A stretch of DNA of 64,000 bases from Arcuatula senhousia (lineage: Eukaryota; Mollusca; Bivalvia; Mytilida; Mytilidae): NCBI GenBank assembly GCA_963971305.1, contig OZ020309.1:9479001-9543000 (forward strand), read 5' to 3'. Each line of letters starts with the position of its first letter. Within the stretch, counting starts at the first letter, position 1. Positions 1 through 11,599 of this stretch are shown here, in pieces. The notes below the pieces were generated by a model, which was not told the DNA's origin, did no database searches, and saw nothing but the letters and a program-made list of their open reading frames with translations. The position numbers and the translations under genes were made by a program.

Positions 1-347
1 AACTCCGAAATCACAATTGATAGAAACCGCATGCTTCAAACTAGGTATATGGCAAATGTTTCTTTCTCTAGTATTACAGAAAGGAGATGGTAAAGTTTTT
101 CATGGGTCATGCCCCTGAAATGTAAAATAAAGGTAATAACAAAAGTACCGAACTTGGAAGATCAATCTCAAATGTCCACAAGAAAAGACAAAACAAGGAG
201 GTCAAGGATTGTGTTGTTGTGATTAGAGAACAAAAACTTGCAGATATAGAAAAGGTTTGACGCTTGCTAGAATGAAGAGCTGAAGAGGCTGACCAAATTA
301 TACATTATGTTGTATTGACTTGTTTTAACTAGAAACCGTGCCACTCT
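1..347. other. Non-coding stretch with a dispersed repeat fragment
   Basis: I see no gene here. From about position 126 the sequence AAAGGTAATAACAAAA followed by a 'TACCGAACTT' core matches a dispersed repeat that recurs near 2904 and 7003 and, inverted, near 9111-9131. It appears to be a fragment of a widespread interspersed repeat. The stretch leads directly into the Penelope-like pseudogene starting at 348. Confidence 0.4.
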
Positions 348-2729
348 ATGGAACAAAAGATTGATTGTAAAGAGAGAGAAGAATTCTGGATTCGACGACT
401 GGGAACCGCACTACCTTATGGCTGCAACGACAAAATTGGAAATGTAGGAAATTTATCTAGCCCTAGATGCAGTGATGTTAATGTGATGAATCTCTTTGAA
501 AAAACGGAGAGACGGAAACGCAGTCATGGACATCGAAAATACAACGCACCAAAGCTTTGCGATGTATCAATTAGTGGATTGCTTCCGTTTGTCCAAAAAC
601 CACCAGGGATTCATCACATTCGAACTAAACTGTTTTCTATTACTCAATATTTTGTACAAGGAATGTCTAGAAAATCCGGTCACTGACCCTAAGTCTAACA
701 TCTATAGACTCACTGCTATCGTTCTTGATATCTGTTACAACCGCTTATTCAAACCTGTTGGAGTTCCACACGAAAACAGTAAAGACAATCGTTCCTTTCT
801 TTCACTTCCATTTTTAAACAAGGGGTTAGATGCTATTAATTTAGGAAATATTTTACACCACAATTCTGTTACGGAACATATTCCTCCTTACTTCAAAGAT
901 AAAAGCATTCCCATTATCTCTTATTCCTACACTTCCACCATTGCACCTAAGGTTTTCAACTATAAACAAGTGTTGCGGGATTTCAAAATCAATGACCTCA
1001 AAGCAAAACCTCCAGACTGTACCTGTGAAAAGTCCCTATTCAAATATGGTCCCTCTGGCCACGTTATCACTGGTGACCTCAACATCGTGGAAAATGACTT
1101 ACTTCGCGATGTTTTGGCTAAAGGACCTAAATATCGTGAGCCAAGACGAATCAACTGGAGCTATAATTTCAAAACAATGATGGATTCAGTTGAGGACTAT
1201 GCCAGAAAATGGGCCAAAAAAAACAGGAGAAAGAATGTGACGTTTTGTCAGAATGGGTAAAAGCTGTGAGGTCATTGGTTTTGAAAAGAATCAATTCTTT
1301 GAAAGGCTCAATGAGCACAAAGGCAACATCAATTTTCAGCAACGCTGATGTTGCCAAAACATTGTCCACCTTACATGACAAATATGTTGTTGTACCTGCA
1401 GACAAAACACCAAATAACATCATTTTTGTGTGCAAGAAACACTATATTGACTGTTTGACAGCTGAATTGGGGGTTGGTTGTACAAGCAACAGCACCACAT
1501 ACAAGGCTACAACACTGTCTAAGGAGGAAATCATTGACAATCACAAATCTGTCATTTCCTCCTTCGGCCTTTCTGTTGGTGACAGTAATGATGACATTCC
1601 ATCCCTGTATTAGATTCCCAAATTACATAAAAATCCATACAAACAGCGCTTCATTGCAGGGTCATCCAAATGTACAACTAAACCTCTTTCAGTTTTGTTG
1701 ACTTCAATACTTACGGCAGTAAAATCCGGCCTCCAGAAATATTAAGATTGTTGTTATTCTAGAAATGGTGTCAATCAAATGTGGATTCTGAAGAATTCGA
1801 AAGAACTGATGGAGATTCTTAACTCTAAATCAGTTTCATCTTGTAACAGCATCAAAACATTCGATTTCTCCACATTTTACACTTCTATTCCACATGAACA
1901 ACTGAAATCACGATTGGCACAGCTGATTAAACGCAGCTTTTTCAAAAAGAATGGAAAACGCAGGTACAAATTTCTTGTAGTCGATTAAACCAAGACTTAC
2001 TTTGTCATCAATGAGTCTAAGAAAAAGAACAAATTTACAGAAGACCAAATAATCGACATGCTCAACTTTCTTATTGACAACATATTTGTTCAGTTTGGTG
2101 GACGTGTTTTTCAGCAAACAAAGGGGATTCCAATGGGCACTAATTGTGCACCTTTGCTTGCTGATTTGTTTCTTCATTCATATGAAGCAGACTTCTTGCA
2201 ATCTCTTCTAGACAAAAAAGACCGTAGACTAGCTCTCTCTTTCAACCTCACGTTCCGTTATATTGATGATGTCCTTTCACTAAACAATTCTCGATTTGGT
2301 GACTTTCTCCATCTCATATATCCACAGGAGCTTGAGATAAAGGACACAGCGGATTCTAGGAAGTCTGCTTCATATTTAGATCTACATCTCGAAATTGACT
2401 CTCAAGGAAGACTTTCAACTAACCTCTATGACAAATGTGATGACTTCAACTTTCCAATCGTCAACTTCCCCTTCTTGTGTAGCAACATTCCGTCCGCTCC
2501 AGCTTATGGAGTTTACGTATCTCAATTGATTCGTTACTCCAGAGCGTGCGGAACTTACATCGATTTCCTTGGCAGAGCGACACGTCTGACGCAAAAATTG
2601 CTCACACAGGGTTATGTTGCTCCTCGGTTGCTGTCTTCACTCAAGAAATTTTACGGAAGACATCATGCACTTATAGACAAATATAGGATTTCGATCTCTC
2701 AGATGAGTGCAGATGTTGGTTTGTCATAG
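348..2729 (+). pseudogene. Penelope-like retroelement with N-terminal endonuclease remnant (Naiad-like), degraded
   Basis: This is a decayed reverse transcriptase gene of Penelope-like type. Residues encoded from 348 ('EEFWIRRLGTALPYGCND') resemble the end of a GIY-YIG endonuclease. Next come a Cys-X-Cys motif (CTCEK, about 1020), then 'VITGDLNIVEND', 'PADKTPNNI', 'FDFSTFYTSIPH' (about 1860), 'KGIPMGTNCAP' (about 2125) and the catalytic 'RYIDDVLS' (about 2258). An endonuclease upstream of the RT suggests the permuted Naiad-like group rather than classical Penelope elements, which carry GIY-YIG downstream. The frame is broken near 560 and in an A-run near 1220. In-frame stops lie at 1611 (TAG in place of the Trp seen in the related copy), near 1743 and at 1986. 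A shared 3' tail ends near 2811. The copy is dead; assignment to the PLE superfamily is firmer than to Naiad. Confidence 0.7.
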
Positions 2730-2889
2730 GATGTTGTTTTATCTTCCTTTACCGGATTTGACACGCTGAATGGACTATTGGCAACGCGACGGGTGTGCTA
2801 TAGCAGGCAGGAAAAATCTAAAATTTTCAAAATGATTTCCATGAACAATCTTTATCTACTAACCTTTTTAACCTATGAAATTATTAAAC

Positions 2890-3178
2890 ATTTACATTAA
2901 ATAAAGGTAATAACAAAACTACCGAACTAAATGATCAATCTCATTGTCCAGAGAAAATGACAAAAACGAATCATTCATACCGAAGAATTTGGTGGATCGC
3001 AATGGTCCTGACTTGGTACAGGCAGTTCAAACGAAATGGTGGGTTAAACCAGGTTTTATGGCGCCAAACCGCCCTCTTCTATTGCGATTTTAGGATCCGG
3101 CAATGACCATAGAACACAACATAGTTGTGAGACACAATAGGGATATTAAGGTGATCATCAGTTACACTACTTTTACTT
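2890..3178 (+). repeat. Dispersed repeat fragment
   Basis: From about 2904 the repeat core AAAGGTAATAACAAAA is followed by 'GTACAGGCAGTTCAAACG', 'GGTGGGTTAAACCAGG' and, near 3110, 'CACAACATAGTTGTGAGAC'. The same blocks in the same order occur near 7003-7170, and inverted between 8868 and 9131. It is a non-coding interspersed repeat. Confidence 0.55.
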
Positions 3179-3787
3179 TTAACCAATTATAGATTTGATC
3201 ATAAGTAATGAATTAAATAATTTTGGCATAATAAAATGGGTATATTTTCTAAATTCTATTTCAAAAGACATGGCCTCAAGACAAAATAGCATGGTTATGC
3301 AATAAAAATATCCTTCAACTGGAAAAAAAACCCTTTCAATTGGCTTTAAAAGTAAAATAGAATCCACTTCAACTCGAACAAAACATTTTCATTTATCTAT
3401 TATGTAAACAAATTACATTAAAAACAATAGTATCTACTTCAACTGGAAAAAGCTTGTACAAAAATAAATGTAAAATGATATTATGGCAAAACTTGTTGAT
3501 AAACAAAGAATGAAAAATACAATACTAATAAATGACAAAAGATGCATAAATGCTTTGATTATTTTACTTATTAATAATACTTAACAATATCTCACGACGC
3601 AATATCGTTATTCAAACGGGGTCTGTTCATGTGACCATTGTTAACCTGTTGTGAACTGGTTCGAATTAGATAATGACTTTTTCGTTGTTTTAAATCTTTT
3701 AACTATAATCTTGTTTTCGTTGTTTTAAAACTAAATAATTTAAAGTAATAGTCATAAAGCATAATTTGTAAATAACGCAGCTGAGCG
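3179..3787 (+). promoter_or_regulatory. Upstream region of the first B-box gene
   Basis: No coding sequence is visible. The interval from about 3370 to 3787 resembles the region in front of the last B-box pseudogene (about 39480-39831). Shared blocks include 'CTTCAACTGGAAAAAGCTTG' and 'ATGACAAAAGATGCAT' followed by 'GCTTTGAT.ATTTTACTT'. Conservation between paralogues suggests it carries the ancestral promoter or 5' UTR. No core promoter element can be named with confidence. Confidence 0.35.
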
Positions 3788-5451
3788 ATGGCTTTCTCAC
3801 AATCTTTGAAGAAAGGCCAAACCCCGATAAATTGTGAACTTTGTGAACTAGAGAGAACAATCGTTTGCAAATGCGTAGAATGTGGTTTATTTCTATGTGG
3901 ACATTGCAAAAAACAACATCCGAAAATGAAACACGCAAAGAATCACAAGTTTTTAGACATTAAGGATATAGGAAGCCATAGAGGTGAGATAGACTTCCAG
4001 TCTATTCCTTGTGATATTCACCCAGAACAAATGTGTTGTCTGTTCTGTAAACCATGTGATACTCTCGTTTGTCTTCTGTGTATAACGAATTTTCATAAAA
4101 TGCATGATCTGATTGAAATCAAAGAAGCTTATATTACCAAACAGGACACCCTCAAATCTAGAAAAAGACAGGTAGAGGAAGATATCAAGAAAATCGATTC
4201 TAAAGAAGTTGAACTAGAAACCCTCAATTCCAACGAAAAAGCAAAAATAGAGAAAATCAAGGAGGATGTGAGTACCCACAAAAAGCTCATAAAACAAACT
4301 CTGGACGAACAGATGAAAAAAATTCTTGGCGTTTTAGATCAAACTGGAAGCAAACTAAATGAGACATTTAAAAAAGATATGGACACACTAACTCAATTCA
4401 AACCAGTTTTAAATGCAAACGTTGCGGATGCTGACGACTTGATTCAGACAATGGATGGTTCAAGATTCTTCAAACACGCAAATTCTATGATGGAATCTTT
4501 GAAGCAAACGGATCTTCCGAAAACGATGTCAATGTACCAATCCGCTGTAAAGTTTGTTCCTTAAATATTGACCAATATAGGAGAGATAAGGTTTACAGAT
4601 GATGTTTCGTGTACAGAAGAGAAGATTGAAGCCTCCATTATAGAGATACATACAACTGATTTATCCCGGATAGACTGTATATTGCCTGACCAGAATGACA
4701 AACTATGGATTGGAAATTATCTGGGCGGCGTTTTCTACTACGCAGAAATGAGAGATCGGGCATTAACAATATTACACACACAAAAAATAAATGTATGGGA
4801 CATGGCGCGTCTTACTCAGAAAAAGATTCTACTCTCTGTTGGCCAACAAACACTGAAAGTTCTGGACACACGCACTGGTGATGTAACAGATTCTGTCTTT
4901 AACGTCAGACCACTTAGATCTCTAGCCGTGCACGTAACAAAAGATTGTAAATTTATTATAGGAGCTGGAACCGATGTAAGTAGGGCTGTAATAATTTTTG
5001 ATGACAAAGGAAAGATACAATACGTTTATGAATGCGATCAATATCAACAAACAATTTTTACATATCCAAGAAAACTGACAAGTTCCTCTAATGGGTTCAT
5101 TCATGTCGTGGATTATACCGTAAAGGAAGGTGCAGGTAGAGTTATTGTTCTTGGACGTAATGGTGACATGATCAAAAGATATACAACAAAAAGTTTCCAT
5201 TTAGACCATTTGACATCATGACGTCACCGACCGATCGTGTCGTTGTAGCAGATGCTGACAGTGACACTATTCATATCCTGGATAATACAGGGGAACTACT
5301 GACGTTCATTGACACCTGGCAGAAGTACATCACGTATCCATACTCAGTGGCCCTTCCTGGCCAAGGACTTATGCTGATAGGCTGCACACTACCCGAAGGA
5401 AGCAAGACAAATGACGCAAAAATTTACAAACTGAAAGTGTGTGGGCTTTAA
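3788..5451 (+). pseudogene. B-box / coiled-coil / propeller TRIM-like gene, copy A (broken)
   Basis: The product matches the intact 560-aa paralogue at 28430-30112. It starts 'MAFSQSLKKGQTPINCELC', with a first B-box-type zinc finger (about residues 16-56), a second (about 75-115, 'CCLFCKPCDTLVCLLC'), a long charged coiled coil (about 120-210), then the repetitive C-terminal region with 'LPDQNDKLWIGNY' and 'HVVDY' motifs. A TAA codon at 4562-4564 interrupts the frame between coiled coil and propeller. The frame is lost again near 5180-5220, where the paralogues keep a longer segment. The last blade continues from 5218 to 5451. The family resembles TRIM proteins without a RING, which usually act as regulatory or antiviral scaffolds; function here is not shown. 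Two independent breaks make a pseudogene most likely. Confidence 0.75.
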
Positions 5452-5549
5452 AGCTGCCTTTGCCAGAATCGTGAAAACTTCTAATGGGATTAAGCTTAAA
5501 AGAATGAACTGAATGAACTGAAATAATATTGATTCTTAAACTGTCTTAA

Positions 5550-6340
5550 ACTAGCTCTCTCTTTCAACCTCACGTTCCGTTATATTGATGATGTCCTTTC
5601 ACTAAACAATTCTCGATTTGGTGACGTTCTCCATCTCATATGTCCCCAGGAGCTTGAGATAAAGGACACAACGGATTCTAGGAAGTCTGCTTCATATTTA
5701 GATCTACATCTCGAAATTGACTCTCAAGGAAGACTTTCAACAAGGCTCTATGACAAACGTGATAACTTCAACTTTCCAATCGACAACTTTCCCTTCTTGT
5801 GTAGCAACATTCCGTTCGCTCCGGCTTATGGAGTTTACGTATCTCAATTGATTCGTTACTCCAGAGCGTGCGGGACTTACATCGATTTCCTTAGCAGAGC
5901 GACACGTCTGACGCAAAAATTGCTCACACAGGGTTATGTTGCTCCTCTGTTGCTATCTTCACTCACGAAATTTTACGGAAGACATCATGCACTTATAGAC
6001 AAATATGGGATTTTGATCTCTCAGATGAGTGCAGATGTTGGTTTGTCATAGGGTTTTGTTTTGTCTTCCTTTACCGGATTTGACACTCTGAATGAATTCT
6101 TGGCAACACGACGGGTGTGCTATAGCAAGCAGGAACTGCTTACTCTTCCGGAGCACCTGAGTTCACTCTTGTTTCGACTGGAGTTCGCGTTGTTGATTGA
6201 TATTCAGTTATTTTGTGTTTCCATGTTTTACATGTTGTCTGTTTTTGTCCCGTTCTTGTTGGTGTTTACTGGTTTTATCTCTGCCCTTTCGGACTTTTGA
6301 CATTCGGATACCCCATTTGTACCTCTGCTTCTTTCATACT
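5550..6340 (+). mobile_element. 5'-truncated Penelope-like (Naiad-type) RT fragment with 3' tail
   Basis: The sequence begins abruptly at the equivalent of position 2228 of the first copy ('CTAGCTCTCTCTTTCAACC'). It carries the catalytic 'RYIDDVLS', the C-terminal RT segment ending '...SADVGLS' at 6051, then the family 3' tail with 'GCTTACTCTTCCGGAGCACC' and 'CCTCTGCTTCTTTCATAC'. Severe 5' truncation is typical of target-primed retroelement insertion. The frame before 5797 is disrupted. It sits about 100 bp downstream of B-box copy A. Confidence 0.7.
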
Positions 6341-7000
6341 GATGAACATTAAAATTTAGACCCATATAGATTACTTAAGTATCACTTCCTGCATGTTTAA
6401 AACTAGATAATTACATCTGAAGTTCATGTAAACATTTTACCCCGCTGGTCGCTTTCATTTTGTAGTTTTGCAAAGTAAAACCTATAACGACAGCATATAT
6501 TTCACTAATCCAAAATGGACTTAAAATATGTATAACTGAAAGATAACTTTCAATAAAATATTGTCAGCTGAGGGATGTTGGATAATAAATCTAATTTATA
6601 TGACATTGTTGACACAAAAATGCATACAAGAGGAGGTTTGTGAAAAGTTAAAATGATAGCTTCGTAAGAGAAGCTATTGAGTACCAAAATCTACATTCGA
6701 ATATCGTAAGTCTGAAAAGATCAAGACAAAACCATTTAGCATGAAAAAATACAAAAAGGGATAAAAAGGAGAGAGAACAGCACAACTTAAAAAAACAATA
6801 CAGACAAAACAACCTTATGTAATTACGTAGCATCAAAAACTTATCAAAAAGGTCAGTAAACTCGGTTGCTTTGTAGCTCCTTCTCGTGTAATACACAGAC
6901 ACATCAAAATTGAAAAACAAATTATAGAAACGTGATATTACAAAAGCCTTTCCGGTTTTTTATAAGATATTTTTTCTAGGCCTTCGTCGCCATCTTAGCA
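6341..7000. other. Intergenic, no gene recognised
   Basis: AT-rich sequence in which I find no convincing gene. A 90-residue minus-strand open frame (6648-6920) is rich in Phe, Leu, Cys and Tyr without a recognisable motif and is judged non-coding. Confidence 0.4.
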
Positions 7001-7002
7001 AA

Positions 7003-7175
7003 GAAAGGTAATAACAAAACTACCGAACTTGAATGATCAATCTCATTGTCCAGAGAAAATGACTATAACGAATCAGTCATACCGGAGAATTGGTGGATCG
7101 CAATGGTCCTGAGTTGGTACAGGCATTTCAAACGAAATGGTGGGTTAAACCAGGTTTTATGGAGCCAAACCTCCC
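7003..7175 (+). repeat. Dispersed repeat fused to the next RT copy
   Basis: The AAAGGTAATAACAAAA repeat recurs with the 'GTGGATCGCAATGGTCCTGA' and 'GGTGGGTTAAACCAGG' blocks. It runs straight into the RT pseudogene, so the first roughly 30 residues of the open frame starting at 7090 come from the repeat and not from the RT element. Confidence 0.55.
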
Positions 7176-8848
7176 TCCTCCTGGTCATGTCATCACGGGT
7201 GATCTTAAGATAATTGAAAACGATTTATTACGTAATGTGGTTTCCCATGGACCTAAATTCAGGGAACCGCAACGTATAAATTGGAATCACAACTTTAAGA
7301 TCATCATGGACGCTGTGGAGGACTATGCTAGAGCCTGGATAAAGAGGGAAAAGGACCAAGAACCAGAGCTTGAATCGCTCTCGGACTGGGTAAGGACTAT
7401 CCGATCTCTTGTACGAAGCCGAATAGACAAACTTCGCAAATGTGTGAACCCCCGGCCTTTTTCTGTATTTAGAGATCGTGAAGCTCTCAATTGTCTCTCT
7501 TTCTTACATGACAGGTATGTTGTCACGCCAGCAGACAAAGCTTCCAATAATATAGTTTTTGTATGTAAAGCACACTATTACAATTGTCTAATAAAAGAAC
7601 TAGGCATTGATGGTAATACTTCCGCTAGTGCTACATACAAACGGACTACATTTAGCAAAGATGACTTCATAGCCAACCATAGCTCTTTTATGTCCTCTTT
7701 CAATATTCAAATGAAAGAGGAACATAAAGAGTTACCATATTTGTACTGGATACCTAAACTTCACAAAAATCCGTACAAAGAAAGGTATATAGCTGGATCT
7801 TCATCATGTTCAACTACAGAGCTGTCCGTTCATTTAACTAAAATCTTGTCTGCTGTCAAAGAAGGTCAACAAGCATACTGCGACACTATTTATAATCGTA
7901 GTGGAATTAACCATATGTGGATTTTGAAGAACTCAAAAGATTTGTTAGATCATTTTAAATCTAGATCATTTTCTGAGGTTCACTCTTTGAAAACGTTCGA
8001 TTTTTCAACTTTATACACTACCTTGCCACACGAAAAACTAAAATGTCGCCTGAAAAAAACTTCTCGAAAAAGCCTTTTCAAAATCTAGGAATTTTGTTGT
8101 TTTGGGTTATAATTCTACCTACTTTTCCAAAACATCTTTCAAAGATAAAATTTGTTACACACTTGAACAAGTTTGAAGTATGCTTGATTTCCTCATTGGC
8201 AACATATTTGTCACCTTCGGAGGAGAGATTTTTCAACAACAAATCGGCATTCCAATGGGCACAAACTGTGCTCCTCTCCTCGCCGATTTGTTTTTATACT
8301 CTTACGAGACTGAATTTCTTCAGGGACTCGTAAAGAACAAGAAGATGAAAGAGGCAAGGTAATTTAATCATACATTCAGATATATTGATGATGTCCTTTC
8401 TGTCAATAACACTTCATTTGGTAGATGGATTCCTTCAATATATCCTCCGGAGTTGGAGATTAAAGAGACCACCGAATCAAATTGCTTCACGTCTTTCTTG
8501 GATTTGCACCTCGAATTTGACCCAGGTGGTCATCTCAGTACAAAAATTTACGATAAACGAGACGGTTTTAATTTTAAAATTATTAATTTTCCTAATCTAC
8601 AGAGCATATTCCTACTTCTCCTGCATACGGTGTTTATATTTCACAACTTATTCGATATGCCAGAGCTTGCACACATTTCACAGATTTTTTGATCAGACAC
8701 CGATTTCTTCGTGACCGACTTTTGGAGCAGGGCTATAAGAAAATACGTCTCATACGATCACTAAAAAAACTCCTTCTTCGTTATCAGCCACTAGTAGAAA
8801 AGTTCAAAATTGAGTTAAAAGATATGATAGTTAATTGTTTTAATTAGT
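7176..8848 (+). pseudogene. Penelope-like RT, second lineage, 5'-truncated and frameshifted
   Basis: This is a divergent relative of the 348-2729 copy. It enters at 'GHVITGDLKIIEND' and contains 'TPADKASNNIVFVCK', 'YWIPKLHKNPYK' (about 7738-7773), 'FDFSTLYTTLPH', 'GIPMGTNCAPLLADLF' (about 8250) and 'RYIDDVLSVNN' (about 8378). The N-terminal endonuclease part is missing and replaced by a dispersed repeat. The frame breaks near 8060-8180, at 8360 (stop) and near 8605-8630. The C-terminal helical region ends with a stop near 8848. Its 3' part forms the left arm of the palindrome at 8641-9442. Confidence 0.7.
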
Positions 8849-9442
8849 GTTTGACTGGTCTGCTGTACTGAGATGATCACCTCAATATCCCTATTGGGTC
8901 TCACAACTATGTTGTGTTCTATGGTCATTACCGGATCCTAAGATCGCAATGGAAGAGGGAGGTTTGGCGCCATAAAACCTGGTTTAACCCACCATTTCGT
9001 TTGAAATGCCTGTACCAAGTCAGGACCATTGCGATCCACCAATTCTCCGGTATGACTGATTCGTTTTTGTCATTTTCTCTGGACTATGAGATTAATCATT
9101 CAAGTTCGGTAGTTTTGTTATTACCTTTATTTCCATTGCGATCTTAGGATCCGGTAATGACCATAAAACACAACATAGTTGTGAGACACAATAGGGATAT
9201 TGAGGTGGTCATCTCAGTACAGCAGACCAGTCAAACACTAATTAAAACAATTAACTATCATATCTTTTAACTCAATTTTGAACTTTTCTACTAGTGGCTG
9301 ATAACGAAGAAAGATTTTTTAGGGATCGTATGAGACGTATTTTCTTATAGCCCTGCTCCAATAATCGGTCACGAAGAAATCGGTGTCTGATCAAAAAATC
9401 TGTGAAATGTGTGCAAGCTCTGGCATATCGAATAAGTTGTGA
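8641..9442. repeat. Large imperfect palindrome from inverted RT 3' ends
   Basis: The left arm 8641-8953 and right arm 9132-9442 are inverted copies of the RT C-terminus and 3' tail, each about 312 bp with few mismatches. For example 'CTGATAACGAAGAA' at 9298 is the complement of 'TTCTTCGTTATCAG' at 8775. The 178-bp spacer (8954-9131) is an inverted copy of the dispersed repeat. It may come from head-to-head insertion or a template-switch event. Confidence 0.75.
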
Positions 9443-9445
9443 AAG

Positions 9446-9919
9446 AAGCAAAGGTGTACCAAAGGGGTAATCAGTATCATAAAACCGTAAAGACAAAGAC
9501 AAAACCGGCAGACAAAAAAATCATCACAACACAACAAACCACATAACAACATAAAACACACACACACATAACAACAAAACCGCATTCAGCAACGCGAACT
9601 CAAGTCGAAACGAGAGTGAACTCAGGTGCTCCGGAAGGGTAAGCAGTTCCTGCTTGCTATAGCACACCCGTCACGTTGCCAAAGATCGATTAAGTGTTGG
9701 TCAAATCCGGAAAGGATGACATTACAAAACTCTATGTCAAACCAACATCTGTGCTCATCTGAGAGATAGAAATCCCGTATTTGTATACAAGCACATGATG
9801 TCGTCCGTAAAATTTCTTGAGTGATGACAACAACCTGGGAGCAACGTACCCCTGTGTTAACAATTTGCTTGTCAGCCGTGTGGCTCTATCAAGGAAGTCT
9901 TTGTACTCCCCACATGCTC
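9446..9919 (-). mobile_element. Penelope-like (Naiad-type) 3' fragment, minus strand
   Basis: Read on the minus strand it matches the 3' third of the copy at 16690-17400. It encodes 'SSLKKFYGR' and the C-terminus ending near 'SQMS' (about 9750), then the tail block containing 'GCTTACCCTTCCGGAGCACC' (complement at about 9625-9645). It abuts an inverted LINE fragment at 9920. Confidence 0.6.
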
Positions 9920-10048
9920 TTTATACACTTTATGTGGACACTCAAAATCTTCTTTATTTAGCTGAAACTGATTCATAATAGAAGTGGCAAAGCTATACCA
10001 TGTGTATATACCCTCATTCTTTAGGTTTTTGTTAACCAAAAATGCCTC
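9920..10048 (-). repeat. Inverted copy of the LINE-like fragment at 11036-11162
   Basis: The complement of this interval closely matches 11036-11162, including 'GAGGGTATATACACATGGTA' and 'GATTTTGAGTGTCCACATAA'. It carries the matching coding sequence 'EGIYTWYSFATS'. It is a small displaced piece lying between two RT fragments. Confidence 0.6.
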
Positions 10049-10055
10049 AAACAAA

Positions 10056-10492
10056 TATAAACACCGTATGCAAGGGAAGTAGGTACATTGCTCTGTAGAT
10101 TAGGAAAATTAATAATTTGAAAATTAAAATCGTCTCATTTATCATAATTTTTTGTACTGAGATGACCACATGGGTCAAATGCGAGGTGCAAATCCAAGAA
10201 AGACGTGAAGCAATTTGATTCCGTGGTCTCTTAAATCTCCAATTCTGGAGGTAAATTGAAGGAATCCATCTACCAAATGAAGTGTTATTGACAGAAAGGA
10301 CATGATCAATATATCTAAATGTAAGATTAAATGACCTTGCCTCTTTCATCTTCTTGTTCTTTACGTGTCCCTGAAGAAATTCAGTCTCATAAGAGAATAA
10401 AAACAAATCGACAAGGAGAGGAGCATAGTTTGTGCTCCTCTCCTTGCTGATTTGTTGTTGAAAAATTTCTCCTCCGAAGGTGACAAATATGT
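10056..10492 (-). pseudogene. Penelope-like RT fragment (second lineage), minus strand
   Basis: On the minus strand this corresponds to about 8210-8640 of the second-lineage copy. It encodes 'FGRWIPSIYLQNWRFKRP' in a shifted frame and keeps the region around the RT catalytic site, where the otherwise conserved RYIDDV reads with a His in place of one Asp ('RYIDHVLSVNN'). At 10404-10454 the expected sequence is replaced by a local inverted duplication. It cannot encode an active RT. Confidence 0.6.
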
Positions 10493-10499
10493 TTCACAG

Positions 10500-10695
10500 T
10501 ATCACTCCAAGTCTTTGTACTGCAAATAACATTGGAAAATCCAACAGGGTGTGAGCTGTATTCGAACCCATACCTCTGCGGCACATGTTGCCTCGCAGTC
10601 TCCAGTCCGGCGAGGATTCCACACGACCACGGGCACCGTTAAATATAGGTGTTGGCGAATCGGTATCATTCCTCGGCGGACTCAGATGAACAAGG
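10500..10695 (-). repeat. tRNA-like SINE, copy 1
   Basis: The minus strand contains 'GGTATGGGTTCGAATACAGC', which includes a good RNA polymerase III B-box (GGTTCGAAT). The whole block recurs at 36420-36617 with about 85-90 percent identity by eye. Short internal-promoter repeats of this kind are typical of tRNA-derived SINEs. The reverse-strand open frame 'GARGRVESSPDW' is a by-product. Confidence 0.55.
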
Positions 10696-10859
10696 TATGG
10701 TGGTTGCAATATGGTATATGTAGAATGGCACGCAGCTTGAGAAAAAAACCATGAAATAGATAATGGATATGGTAAATTTTCATCTCTAATTATATTTGGC
10801 AACAATTATTAAAGAGCTATAAAATGTAGATATCTTGTCTTTAGCTGACAAGTTCTCAT

Positions 10860-11470
10860 TTGAGAAAATACATAATAAGTTCTGTAAAAGTGTTTAAGGT
10901 GTACGAAAAACAGCTAGTAATATTGCTTCAAAAGCAGAAATAAGAAGGTTGCCTCTAGATTCTTTTATTAAAACACAAGTAACTACTTTTTATACGAGAG
11001 TTAATTCTCAGGATATTAATCCTCTAGTGAAGGAGGCATTTTTGGTTAACAAAAACCTAAGGAATGAGGGTATATACACATGGTATAGCTTTGCCACTTC
11101 TATTATGAATCAGTTTCAGCTAAATAAAGAAGATTTTGAGTGTCCACATAAAGTGTATAAAGAACTAAAATTTTAAGTCAAAAACACTTGTAAAAAAGTT
11201 ATTACTGGAAAATGCAATGAAGTTTTCATGGATAAAATCCTACATTTTGATAACTCTTTTAAACTATTTCTGTACAGCAAGTTAAAATCGAAGATCAAAC
11301 CTGAAGATTATCTAAAAACCCCAAATATGAAGAGTAGAAAAATCCTTACAAAATTCCTCATCAGTTACCATATTTTGGAAATTGAAATTGGGAGATTAAT
11401 TGTCTGTTAAATTTCACACACGATTAGCCTATCTAGACAAATACATTATCTCTCACCTACAATCCCAGAT
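10860..11470 (+). mobile_element. LINE-type ORF2 C-terminal remnant
   Basis: Open segments 10949-11176 and 11228-11410 encode 'PLDSFIKTQVTTFYTR', 'WYSFATSIMNQF' and 'MKSRKILTKFLISYHILEIE', resembling the region after the reverse transcriptase of LINE ORF2 proteins (compare 'RLTEFGRTWISKLR' in the clearer tail at 30495-31076). Stops and frameshifts separate the segments and no catalytic RT motif is present. Family assignment is an inference. Confidence 0.4.
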
Positions 11471-11599
11471 GCCTGATTTATTAGAATTCTTTGTAAAACT
11501 GTGCCCTATTAAAACCTCATTATCAAATTATCTTACGTTTTCAACATAAATCAGCAACCGCTGCGGCTCGTGCTCACATGGTGTTGACTTGTATCATTA

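Noticed and set aside
10494..10805. Minus-strand open frame with 'GARGRVESSPDW', also seen at 36365-36589
   Set aside because: Repeated because both lie in copies of a tRNA-like SINE; a Pol III repeat explains it better than a protein gene.
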